The notes beneath the pieces were generated by a model, which was given only the letters and a program-made list of their open reading frames with translations, ran no database searches and was not told where the DNA came from. Shown in pieces: positions 33,745-43,026 of a DNA stretch of 64,000 bases; positions within the stretch are counted from its first letter, which is position 1; each line of letters opens with the position of its first letter. Location: contig JBGAGK010000024.1 of NCBI GenBank assembly GCA_044226785.1, forward strand, positions 8,855 to 72,854. Reading direction: 5' to 3'. Origin of the DNA: TMP-86 sp039807285 (GTDB lineage: Bacteria > Pseudomonadota > Gammaproteobacteria > Steroidobacterales > Steroidobacteraceae). A program made the translations under genes and the position numbers.

Positions 33745-35145
33745 ATGCCCAAGCCTCCTGCGCTGCTCGAGCTGCGTTCGATCGACCATGTCCCGGATGA
33801 CGAGCGCCACGGCGGGCTGTTCAGCCAGTTCACGCTCTGGATGGCCGCCAACCTGCAAGTCACGGCCATCGTCACCGGTGCGCTCGCCGTGGTGTTCGGC
33901 GGCGATGTCGTGTGGTCATGGGTCGGTTTGCTCCTCGGCCAGATCCTGGGAGGAACGGTCATGGCCCTGCACGCCGCGCAGGGGCCGCAACTCGGCCTGC
34001 CGCAGATGATCTCCAGCCGCGTTCAGTTCGGGGTGTACGGCGCCATCATCCCCATCGTCGCAGTGTGTCTGATGTACGTCGGCTTCTCGGCCAGCGGCAG
34101 TGTGCTTGCAGGACAGGCGCTGAGTCATTTGCTGAAGGTCGGGGAAAGCACCGGGATCCTGCTGTTCGGCGTCGTCATCGTCGCGGTGACGTTGTTCGGC
34201 TATCGCGTCATCCACGGGCTGGGCCGCGTGGCATCCGTGGTCGGTGTGGCGGCGTTCGCTTACCTGTTCGCCAGGCTCCTGGGCAGCGGAGAAGTTGCTG
34301 TCCTGCTCGCCAACCGGCATTTCGACTGGAGCCGCTTCCTGCTCGCCATGTCGCTGTCCGCCTCCTGGCAGATCGCGTACGGCCCCTATGTGGCGGACTA
34401 TTCCCGCTACCTGCCTCGCAGCACATCCTCCGTGCGCGTTTTCGCGGCCGTGGGGCTTGGATCGGTGCTGGGATCGCAGATCGCAATGACCTTCGGTGTC
34501 TGCGCAGCCGCCCTGGCCGGATCGGCATTCGAACATCACGAGGTCGAGTTCATCGTGAGCCTGGGCGGCACCGGCGCGGTGGCAGCGCTCCTGTACTTCG
34601 CCATCGCCTTCGGCAAGGTGACGGTCACCTCACTCAATGCCTATGGCAGTTTCATGTCGATGGCGACGGTGCTGACCGGTGTACGACGGGGCTTGCGATT
34701 CACCACGCGTGACCGCCTGCTGTTCGTGTTCGGCATGGTCACGGTCTCCCTGTTGCTGGCGCTGCTGGGACGGCACTCGTTCCTGAAGTCCTTCGAGGCC
34801 TTCATCCTGTGCCTGCTGACGGTATTCACACCCTGGAGCGCGATCAATCTGGTGGACTACTACTGCTTCACCCGTTCGCGCTACGACATCCCGGCGCTGG
34901 CGGATCCGGACGGCCGATATGGCCGCTGGAACATGACGGGCGTCATCATCTATCTCGTCGGTGTCGTGGTGCAGGTGCCGTTTCTGGCGACTTCGTTCTA
35001 CACGGGACCCTGGGTGGCGCGCCTGGGCGGAGTGGATTACTCATGGATCGTGGGGCTGGCGGTGCCGGGTATCCTGTATTTCGTGTTCGGGCGCGCATCG
35101 GCCCGGAGGGCCCCGGACCGGATGGTGCTGCCGGAGACGCTGTAG
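33745..35145 (+). CDS. NCS1-family purine/pyrimidine/allantoin permease
   Basis: 466 residues with about 12 membrane helices. The N-terminus FSQFTLWMAANLQVTAIVTGALAVVFGG and the ASWQIAYGPYVADYSRYLPR segment with its central GP and YSRYLP motifs are typical of cytosine/purine permeases of the nucleobase:cation symporter-1 family (CodB/PurP type). The loop FTPWSAINLVDYYCFTRSRYDIPAL is also typical. It imports nucleobases or related heterocycles with H+ or Na+. The frame is open upstream across the NYN gene, but ATG 33745 is the only sensible start. Confidence 0.88.
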   Translation: MPKPPALLELRSIDHVPDDERHGGLFSQFTLWMAANLQVTAIVTGALAVVFGGDVVWSWVGLLLGQILGGTVMALHAAQGPQLGLPQMISSRVQFGVYGAIIPIVAVCLMYVGFSASGSVLAGQALSHLLKVGESTGILLFGVVIVAVTLFGYRVIHGLGRVASVVGVAAFAYLFARLLGSGEVAVLLANRHFDWSRFLLAMSLSASWQIAYGPYVADYSRYLPRSTSSVRVFAAVGLGSVLGSQIAMTFGVCAAALAGSAFEHHEVEFIVSLGGTGAVAALLYFAIAFGKVTVTSLNAYGSFMSMATVLTGVRRGLRFTTRDRLLFVFGMVTVSLLLALLGRHSFLKSFEAFILCLLTVFTPWSAINLVDYYCFTRSRYDIPALADPDGRYGRWNMTGVIIYLVGVVVQVPFLATSFYTGPWVARLGGVDYSWIVGLAVPGILYFVFGRASARRAPDRMVLPETL

Positions 35146-35213
35146 GGAATCTGCCTGGATCTGATGGCCAAGCATAAGGCGCCGGGCTTGACCGCGGAGG
35201 TCTGGATCCAGCC

Positions 35214-35261
35214 GATTCGAAATTTCAGCGAATCTGGGTAAATCATGCCCTGAAAACAGGG
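35214..35261 (+). promoter_or_regulatory. Two inverted repeats in front of the lipoprotein gene
   Basis: GATTCG (35214-35219) pairs with CGAATC (35229-35234), and CCCTG-AAAA-CAGGG forms a hairpin at 35248-35261. The second hairpin reaches into the AGGGAG ribosome-binding region, so in RNA it could mask translation initiation. Both are seen in sequence; a role is inference. Confidence 0.4.
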
Positions 35262-35270
35262 AGACCAGGG

Positions 35271-37139
35271 ATGGAAAAAGGGCTGAATCTTCTGCCCGTA
35301 ATCGGATTTCTCCTCCTTTCCGCATGCGGCGGAGGATCCGAAGGCAATTCTGTGACGTTGCTTGCGCCTCAGGCCAGGCTGTCGCTGGATTCCCCGAGTG
35401 TGCAATTCACGACGGGTTCCTCAAGCGAGGCGCCGGCACCGGTGCAGATCCAGTTCTCTGTGGTGGATGCTCCGGGAAGCGCCCTTCCATACAAGGTCAC
35501 GTTTTCCGGCGCAGCAGTGAAGAGTGCTGCCCTGACATGGTCGTCACCGTCTGAAGGGACGATTTCCGTCCAGTTGCCCGACCCGGTATCGATTGGCAAA
35601 GGTACCTACACTGGAGTCGTCCATTTGACGGTATGCAACGATATCGGGTGCACCCAATCCATCAAGGGAAGCCCGGTGGACATCCCGGTAACCTACATCA
35701 TCGCAGACGCGACGTTCTCATTTAATGAACCCGGTTGGCGATATCGTGCGACCACTGCCGACACTGCGCAGCAAAGCGTGAGCTTCTCCCTTTACCTCCA
35801 GCAGATTCCACAAACAGGGCTGTACATCATCCTGCCCAAAGCCCTCAATGGTTTCATCACGGGAGCGAATCATCGAACCATCGACGACAGCAGCGGTGGT
35901 GTGACGTTGTATATTGACCTGACTATTGCCAGCCCTTCCAGCATGGGTTCCGGTCGCTTCAGCCAGAATCTGACCATCGAGATCTGTTATGACGCCGAAT
36001 GCAGCCGTCAGTTGGCGGGAAGCCCCATAACGCAGCCGCTTGCCTACAGTGTTTTCCTGACACCGGGCCAGGAATACACGATCGTTGACGCTGATTTGCC
36101 GGGTACGACGGATCTGGCATTCGATACCTCAAACCAGAAGATCTACACGGTAGCGCTCAACAATAACTACACTGCAAACACGGGTGCTGTCGCGCAGATT
36201 GACCCCCACAGCGGGGCAGTCGAGTCGACGCGTGCCTTGAGCGAAGATCTCTCACGGATCGCAATATCCAGCGACAATCAGTATGCGTACGCGGCAAGTT
36301 CGAGCCTCCCGGTCATTCACCGACTGCGTCTCCCGTCGCTTCTGCCCGATTCGGACATTGCACTTGGTTCCTACGGTGATCCCTCTACCGGAGGGGGTGC
36401 GAACATTACGGGGGACATGCTGGTCGAACCTGGCGCTCCAACAGTGCTTGCGGTGTCGTTGGCGCACGATGCAAGCAGTGTCCAGTCGGCTGGAACCTTT
36501 GTGTTCGATGATGCGTTACCGAGGATGAAATCGCTTGAGCCTGCAGGGAATTTCCAGCAAGCGGACTCACTGGCGTGGGGTGACTCCCCGGAGTCATTGT
36601 TCGCATTCCGATATTCGCCGCAAGCACCCGTGCTGGCGCAGATCGATCTGCTGACAATCGATGCCGCCGGACTGTCCGTTAGCGCATCGTATCCGGTAGA
36701 TATCGTTGAGGACCCCGTTGGCCGCATCGCATATGCCGCAGGGCGGATTTTCGATCTGGCAGGATACGTTCGTGACGCGTCGACTGGCGCTGTCATGGGC
36801 AGGATCGATATTCCAGTGGACGAGCAGGTAATTGCAATGGTGCCCGATCCATTGCACGGGCGAATATTCTTTCTTGCCCATTACAGCTTTGAACCGAACC
36901 AGCACCTGCTTTGCTATGACATTACAACACTGGCCATGCAGTCTATTGCCGACCTTGGGTTTGATGCATACGATGGCCAGAGGGTGACAAGACACATGAT
37001 TACGTGGGGCAGCACCGGTGTTGCATTCAACAGCAATGGGTTGAGGATATTGGAAGGTACGTTTTCGGCATCTCCACAACCAGTTGGAGCAATGCGATCC
37101 AGGCTTGGGGCGGAGTCGGGCTTGATTCGTGTTCATTGA
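35271..37139 (+). CDS. Lipoprotein with two tandem beta-sandwich repeats and a beta-propeller-like domain
   Basis: 622 residues. The signal and lipobox LLLSAC (Cys19) are followed by GGGSEG, so it is a surface or periplasmic lipoprotein. Two similar domains are recognisable: about 35-145 ends VHLTVCNDIGCTQSIKGSPVDIPVTYII, and about 150-265 ends LTIEICYDAECSRQLAGSPITQPLAYSV. Each carries a C-x4-C motif and a GSP turn. From about 270 the chain resembles YVTN/PQQ-type propeller blades (LAFDTSNQKIYTVALNNN, GAVAQIDPHSGAVESTRALS, SRIAISSDNQYAYAAS). The DNA is visibly less GC-rich than its neighbours, suggesting later acquisition. A binding or adhesion role is likely but unproven. Confidence 0.75.
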   Translation: MEKGLNLLPVIGFLLLSACGGGSEGNSVTLLAPQARLSLDSPSVQFTTGSSSEAPAPVQIQFSVVDAPGSALPYKVTFSGAAVKSAALTWSSPSEGTISVQLPDPVSIGKGTYTGVVHLTVCNDIGCTQSIKGSPVDIPVTYIIADATFSFNEPGWRYRATTADTAQQSVSFSLYLQQIPQTGLYIILPKALNGFITGANHRTIDDSSGGVTLYIDLTIASPSSMGSGRFSQNLTIEICYDAECSRQLAGSPITQPLAYSVFLTPGQEYTIVDADLPGTTDLAFDTSNQKIYTVALNNNYTANTGAVAQIDPHSGAVESTRALSEDLSRIAISSDNQYAYAASSSLPVIHRLRLPSLLPDSDIALGSYGDPSTGGGANITGDMLVEPGAPTVLAVSLAHDASSVQSAGTFVFDDALPRMKSLEPAGNFQQADSLAWGDSPESLFAFRYSPQAPVLAQIDLLTIDAAGLSVSASYPVDIVEDPVGRIAYAAGRIFDLAGYVRDASTGAVMGRIDIPVDEQVIAMVPDPLHGRIFFLAHYSFEPNQHLLCYDITTLAMQSIADLGFDAYDGQRVTRHMITWGSTGVAFNSNGLRILEGTFSASPQPVGAMRSRLGAESGLIRVH

Positions 37140-37243
37140 TCCGGGCTGCATGGTTTGCCTTGATGTATCCATGGGCAATGATCCAGCGATCTGATCGGGC
37201 CCCCGCTGCGAAAGCCGCTGCCACGCATTATGCTCCCTCCCGG

Positions 37244-38398
<1,155 letters not shown>

Positions 38399-38429
38399 GG
38401 CAAGAGCGCTCCATGACGGGGGAGATTCC

Positions 38430-40451
38430 ATGAACCGGCGAATCCTTCATTCCACCTGCTGCCTGCTGACACTGATCTGCGCCGCGGGCCTGGCCGAGGC
38501 AGGCGGCCGCGCCATACAGCCGGAGGATTTCCTGCGATTTGCAACCGTCGCTGGTCCGCAGGTCTCGCCCGATGGCAAGTGGGTTGCCTATACGCTGACC
38601 ACCGTGGATCGCGACAAGGACGAGGCCCGGACCGGTGTGTGGCTGGTGAGTTGGGATGGCAAGCAGCAGATGCAACTGGCGCGCGATCTGAAGGACGCAG
38701 ACTCGCCGCGCTTCAGTCCCGATGGCCGCTTCGTCGCCTTCCTGGCGACGCCGGCGGGTGGCCAGCACACACAGGTCATGCTGCTCGATCGCAATGGCGG
38801 GGAGCCGCGTGCACTGACTTCAGTCAACGACAGCATCAACAGCATTGCCTGGTCGCCCGATGGCAAACGCCTGCTGCTGGTCCAGCACGGTGGCATGGCG
38901 GATGAGGAGGGAGCGAAAGACGCGACTCCCCGGCCGATCGTCATCGATGCCATGCATTTCAAGCAGGACATCACTGGCTACATTCCCGCGGACGCGTGGA
39001 AGCGTCTGTTCCTGCTGGATGTGGAATCGGGGAAACTCGAACCGCTCACCTCGCTCCGGGATGGCATCGCAGATTATCCGGCCTTCTCGCCGGATGGCAG
39101 TCGCATTGCATACGTCCGGACGCGCCACTTCGGCCCCGACGAGGACGGGCGCGAAGATGTCGTGCTGATAGATGCGGCCGCAGGATCATCGCCACAGGTG
39201 CTTGCGCGGGTCTACTCGCCCAACGCGCAACATCTGTCGTGGAGCCCGGACGGGAAGGACCTTGCCTATATGGAAGGTCTGGAGCCCCGGCTCGGCGCCT
39301 ATGTCTCGGATCGGCTGTTCGTCCGGCCGGTAGCGGGCGGCGAGGCGCATCTGGTGGCGCCGGCGCTGGATCGCGGCATCCTCGATTATGCCTGGGAACG
39401 GGGCGGCCGCAGCTTCATCGGCATCGTCGAGGATGACACGGTCAGTTATCCGGTGCGCATCGATCTGCGTTCGGGCAAGGTGGAAAGGCTGGTCAACGGC
39501 AAGTTCGCCACGTTCGAGATGAGTTCGACCGGACGCCAGAGCGCATTCGTGGTCTCGGATGACCACACCGCCGGCGAGGTGCAGGTGCTCGACGGCTCCG
39601 TGCTGCGCCGGTTGACCCACCACGGCGATGCGCTGCTGTCGGATCTGGCACTCGGTCCTGTGGAAGACATCAGCTTCAGGAGCAGCGACGGCACGGAAGT
39701 CCACGGGCTGCTGGTCAAGCCGGCCGACTACGTCGAGGGCAGGAAGATCCCGACGATCCTGTGGATCCATGGCGGTCCCTACGGTCACGATGAGCATGCG
39801 CTTCCGCTGGATGGCTACCCGTTGCAGTTCGAACGGCAGTTCCTGGCCTCGCAGGGTTATGCGGTGCTGGCGATCAACTATCGCGGCAGCGGCGCCCGGG
39901 GCGCGAAATTCCAGCAGGCCATCGCGGCGGACTGGTGTCACCTGGAAGTCGAGGACCTGCGCGCCGCGGTGGACTATGCCATCTCCCGGGGCATCGCCGA
40001 TCCGGATCGCCTGGGCATCGGCGGCTGGAGCTACGGAGGCATCCTGACCGACTGTACCATCGCGAGCGACACGCGCTTCAAGGCTGCAGTGAGCGGCGCG
40101 GGCAGCTCGAACCAGCTATCCATGTTCGGAAGCGATCAATACGCCGCGCAGTATCTCGCCGAACTGGGTGGGCCCTGGCAGAACCTGGAATCCTGGCTGA
40201 AGGTAAGCTACGCCTTTTTTCATGCGGACCGCATCAGGACACCGACCCTGTTCCTGGGCGGGGAGAAGGATTTCAACGTCCCGATCGCCGGTGGCGAGCA
40301 GATGTACCAGGCGCTGCGCGCATTGGGAGTCCCGACGAAGCTGGTGGTGTATCCGGGGCAATACCACATCTTCACCCGGCCCAGCTACATCGTGGATCGG
40401 GCTCACCGGGTTCGCGACTGGTATGCGACCTACCTGAAACGGGAGCCCTGA
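38430..40451 (+). CDS. Secreted prolyl-oligopeptidase family (S9) peptidase
   Basis: 673 residues with a signal peptide (to about LAEAGGRA). The N-terminal two-thirds is a WD40-like propeller with repeated SPDGK/SPDG motifs. The C-terminal alpha/beta hydrolase domain contains LWIHGGPYGHDEH, the nucleophile elbow GWSYGG (Ser534), Asp614 (GGEKDFNVP) and His646 (YPGQYHIF). The S9 triad is thus complete. It acts on short peptides in the periplasm. A GGGGGAG ribosome site precedes the ATG. With the M1, M3 and GNAT genes nearby, this part of the window looks rich in peptide catabolism. Confidence 0.93.
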   Translation: MNRRILHSTCCLLTLICAAGLAEAGGRAIQPEDFLRFATVAGPQVSPDGKWVAYTLTTVDRDKDEARTGVWLVSWDGKQQMQLARDLKDADSPRFSPDGRFVAFLATPAGGQHTQVMLLDRNGGEPRALTSVNDSINSIAWSPDGKRLLLVQHGGMADEEGAKDATPRPIVIDAMHFKQDITGYIPADAWKRLFLLDVESGKLEPLTSLRDGIADYPAFSPDGSRIAYVRTRHFGPDEDGREDVVLIDAAAGSSPQVLARVYSPNAQHLSWSPDGKDLAYMEGLEPRLGAYVSDRLFVRPVAGGEAHLVAPALDRGILDYAWERGGRSFIGIVEDDTVSYPVRIDLRSGKVERLVNGKFATFEMSSTGRQSAFVVSDDHTAGEVQVLDGSVLRRLTHHGDALLSDLALGPVEDISFRSSDGTEVHGLLVKPADYVEGRKIPTILWIHGGPYGHDEHALPLDGYPLQFERQFLASQGYAVLAINYRGSGARGAKFQQAIAADWCHLEVEDLRAAVDYAISRGIADPDRLGIGGWSYGGILTDCTIASDTRFKAAVSGAGSSNQLSMFGSDQYAAQYLAELGGPWQNLESWLKVSYAFFHADRIRTPTLFLGGEKDFNVPIAGGEQMYQALRALGVPTKLVVYPGQYHIFTRPSYIVDRAHRVRDWYATYLKREP

Positions 40452-40518
40452 GTCCGCAGGGGCGTGCAAGGGTCGTCGGCTGGCGCGACGGGCTCCGTGC
40501 ATGTCATGCTGATGGAAC

Positions 40519-41025
40519 ATGTTCGACATCTCACCGGCCGACTCCGATGCGAAGTACCAGTTCATCCGCGAACTGGTGGCCGAGCACATCGCCTGGGATA
40601 CGGCCGAGGCGCAGCACGCCGGTCTCAGTGCCCAGGAAATCATGGATTTCCATTTCGCCTCGGAAGACATGCAGTTTCCTGGCGAATTCGCACCGCCGCG
40701 AGGGTGCATGCTGCTGGCCACCTCTGGAGGCGCTGCGGCCGGCTGTGGGGGATTTCGGCCCCTGACGCCGCAGGTGGCCGAACTGAAGCTGATATTCGTA
40801 CGTCCGGAATTTCGCGGGCATGGCCTGGGTGGGCACATCGTACGGGAGTTGCTGGGGCGGGCAAGGCAGGCCGGCTACGGTACCGTGCGGCTCGAAGCCA
40901 CCACATTCATGACCTCGGCCATCGCCATGTATGAGTCCATGGGCTTCGAGCGCTGCCTGCCGTGGCACGGAATTCCGGAGAGCTTCCGGCCGATGACCCT
41001 GTTCATGGAAAAGCATCTCGACTGA
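40519..41025 (+). CDS. GNAT-family N-acetyltransferase
   Basis: 168 residues. Acetyl-CoA-binding motif A is AELKLIFVRPEFRGHGLGGHIVRELLGRARQAGY (V-R-P-x-F-R-G-x-G-L-G), followed by VRLEATTFMTSAIAMYESMGFERC (motif B). The substrate of such GNATs is not predictable; amino acids, polyamines or antibiotics are all possible. The gene lies 67 bases behind the S9 peptidase. Confidence 0.88.
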   Translation: MFDISPADSDAKYQFIRELVAEHIAWDTAEAQHAGLSAQEIMDFHFASEDMQFPGEFAPPRGCMLLATSGGAAAGCGGFRPLTPQVAELKLIFVRPEFRGHGLGGHIVRELLGRARQAGYGTVRLEATTFMTSAIAMYESMGFERCLPWHGIPESFRPMTLFMEKHLD

Positions 41026-41075
41026 TCTTCGCGCGCGTCAGCAACCCCACCGACAACCGACAACAAAGGTGAGCG

Positions 41076-42485
41076 ATGGCAACCAGAAATGAATCGGCAT
41101 CGGCGCACACACTGGTGCGGAGCCTCGGCTTCGTCCCGCTGACCGCCATGCTGGTGTCAGGCGTGATCGGTGCGGGAGTGTTCCTCAAGGCCCGCGCCAT
41201 GACCTGCAACGTGGGTACGCCGGGTCTGGTACTGCTGGCCTACGCGTTGGGAGGCCTGCTGACGCTATGCGGTGCGCTGACCTTCGCCGAGATGGGCGCG
41301 ATGCTGCCTCGCGCGGGCGGGCAGTACAACTACATCGGTGCCGCGTTCGGACGATCGTGGGCATTTCTCTACGGCTGGATGGAGACCATTCTGGATGGCG
41401 CTGGCAGCATGGCTGCCGTTGCCATGGTCGTGATCATTTTCATGAACGATCTGCTGGGAGGCGCGCTGTCCACCGTGCACGTGCAATGGCTGGCAGTGGG
41501 CGTGATTGTGGCCGTGTCGCTCCTGACGCTGGCATCCATCCATGCCAACGGGATGGTGGCCGCCGGCGTCTCGGCGCTCAAGGTGCTGCTGGTTGCAGGG
41601 GTGGGCGTCGCGGGATTCCTGCTCAGTCATGGATCCGCGGTCCATTTTTCACAATCCGGGGCCGCCGGCCTGTGCGAGGGCGTGCCGCCCGGTGCGCGTC
41701 TTGGCCTCGCAGGCTTTGGCGCCGCCGTGATCGGTGCCTTGTGGAGCTACAACGGCTGGCAGATGCTGCTGTCGGTCGCTGAGGAAGTTCGCGATCCGGG
41801 CCGGACCATTCCGCGTGCCCTGATCAGCGGCATTCTCGTGCTCATCGTGCTCTATCTGTTCGTCACCGCGGGCTACTACTTCGCACTGGATCCGCTCGCC
41901 ATTGCCAATGTCAGGGAATCGGGATCGGTGGCCGGCGCGGTGATGGTCAGGGCTCTGGGTGAGTCCGGTGCCGCAGTGGTCTCGGCCGGCATGATGTTGT
42001 CCACCCTTGGCTGCCTTCACATCATGGACATTCTCGCTTCGCGTGTACCGTTTGCAATGGCGCGCGACGGGCTTCTGCCGGCGCCGCTGGCCAGGGTATC
42101 GCCGCGAACGCGCTCGCCGGTCGGAGCCATCGTCCTGGTGGGCGTCTGCGCCAGCCTGTTCGCGTTCTCCGGCACATTCGATGTGATCACCGACATGATC
42201 GTGTTCGTGCTGTTGTTCTTTAACAGCCTGTCGGTGGCCGCGGTGTTTGTGCTCAGGCGCGTGTTGCCCGATGCACCGCGGCCTTACCGCGTCTGGGGCT
42301 ACCCCTTCACTCCAGCGCTTTTCCTGGTGACGGCCGCGGCCCTCATGATCAACACGTTGTTCGCCATGCCAGTCCGGGCGCTCGCCGGCATTGGCATCGT
42401 GGCACTCGGCCTGCCTGTCTACGCATGGTATGCACGCGGCCGGCCGAAAATGCGCGCGGACGACTGGCTGGAACAATCACCGTGA
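41076..42485 (+). CDS. APC-superfamily amino-acid permease
   Basis: 469 residues with about 12 helices. The start LVRSLGFVPLTAMLVSGVIGAGVFLKARAM carries the GxxxGxGxF motif of APC helix 1. LCGALTFAEMGAMLPRAGGQYNYIGAAFG and GFGAAVIGALWSYNGWQMLLSVAEEVRDPGRTIPRAL fit LAT/AAT-type amino-acid exchangers. The stop overlaps the thioesterase start (TGATG), so the two genes form one operon. AAAGGTGAG lies just before the ATG. Amino-acid or amine uptake is the likely role. Confidence 0.9.
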   Translation: MATRNESASAHTLVRSLGFVPLTAMLVSGVIGAGVFLKARAMTCNVGTPGLVLLAYALGGLLTLCGALTFAEMGAMLPRAGGQYNYIGAAFGRSWAFLYGWMETILDGAGSMAAVAMVVIIFMNDLLGGALSTVHVQWLAVGVIVAVSLLTLASIHANGMVAAGVSALKVLLVAGVGVAGFLLSHGSAVHFSQSGAAGLCEGVPPGARLGLAGFGAAVIGALWSYNGWQMLLSVAEEVRDPGRTIPRALISGILVLIVLYLFVTAGYYFALDPLAIANVRESGSVAGAVMVRALGESGAAVVSAGMMLSTLGCLHIMDILASRVPFAMARDGLLPAPLARVSPRTRSPVGAIVLVGVCASLFAFSGTFDVITDMIVFVLLFFNSLSVAAVFVLRRVLPDAPRPYRVWGYPFTPALFLVTAAALMINTLFAMPVRALAGIGIVALGLPVYAWYARGRPKMRADDWLEQSP

Positions 42486-42946
42486 TGACCTGGGATCTGC
42501 CGTCTCCACACATCACCCGGCTCGTGGTCGGGCCTGCGGACATCGATGCCTACAACCATGTGAACAATGTCGTGTACGTGGGCTGGTTCGACCGCACGGC
42601 CTGGGAGCACTCGGCGGTCCTGGGTCTGCCGATCGAAGCCTGCCTGAAAATGGATCGTGGCATGGCAGTGATGCGCAGCTTGATCAGTTACCTGCGGCCT
42701 GCCTTGCTGGGTGATGCTGTGCAGGTGGGCACCTGGCTCCTCCCGGGGGATGGGCGCCTGCGCGTGGCGCGCCGTTTCCAGGTCTGCCGCGAAACCGACG
42801 GTGCGGTGCTTGCGCGCGCGCAGATCGAGTACGTCTGCATCGAGCTTTCCAGCGGCCGGCCGACCCGCTGGCCGCCGGAATTCCGCGAGCGCTATGCGCC
42901 ATCGAGCGAGGTGTGTGCCCGGCTCGCTGCGCTCGATCCAGTCTGA
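42485..42946 (+). CDS. Hotdog-fold acyl-CoA thioesterase (4HBT family)
   Basis: 153 residues from ATG 42485. The 4HBT signature is VVGPADIDAYNHVNNVVYVGWFDRTAWEH (Asp, then HVNN), followed by RSLISYLRPALLGDAVQVGTWLL. It hydrolyses acyl-CoA or acyl-ACP thioesters (YbgC/FadM-like). It shares one base with the permease stop (TGATG), which indicates translational coupling. Confidence 0.85.
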   Translation: MTWDLPSPHITRLVVGPADIDAYNHVNNVVYVGWFDRTAWEHSAVLGLPIEACLKMDRGMAVMRSLISYLRPALLGDAVQVGTWLLPGDGRLRVARRFQVCRETDGAVLARAQIEYVCIELSSGRPTRWPPEFRERYAPSSEVCARLAALDPV

Positions 42947-43026
42947 CCTGTACGGGCCGAGCCGATCGGGGAGTGCATGCGATATCATGCGCGACCTGCG
43001 GCAAGGACCGCGAAAAAGGAGTTCAG

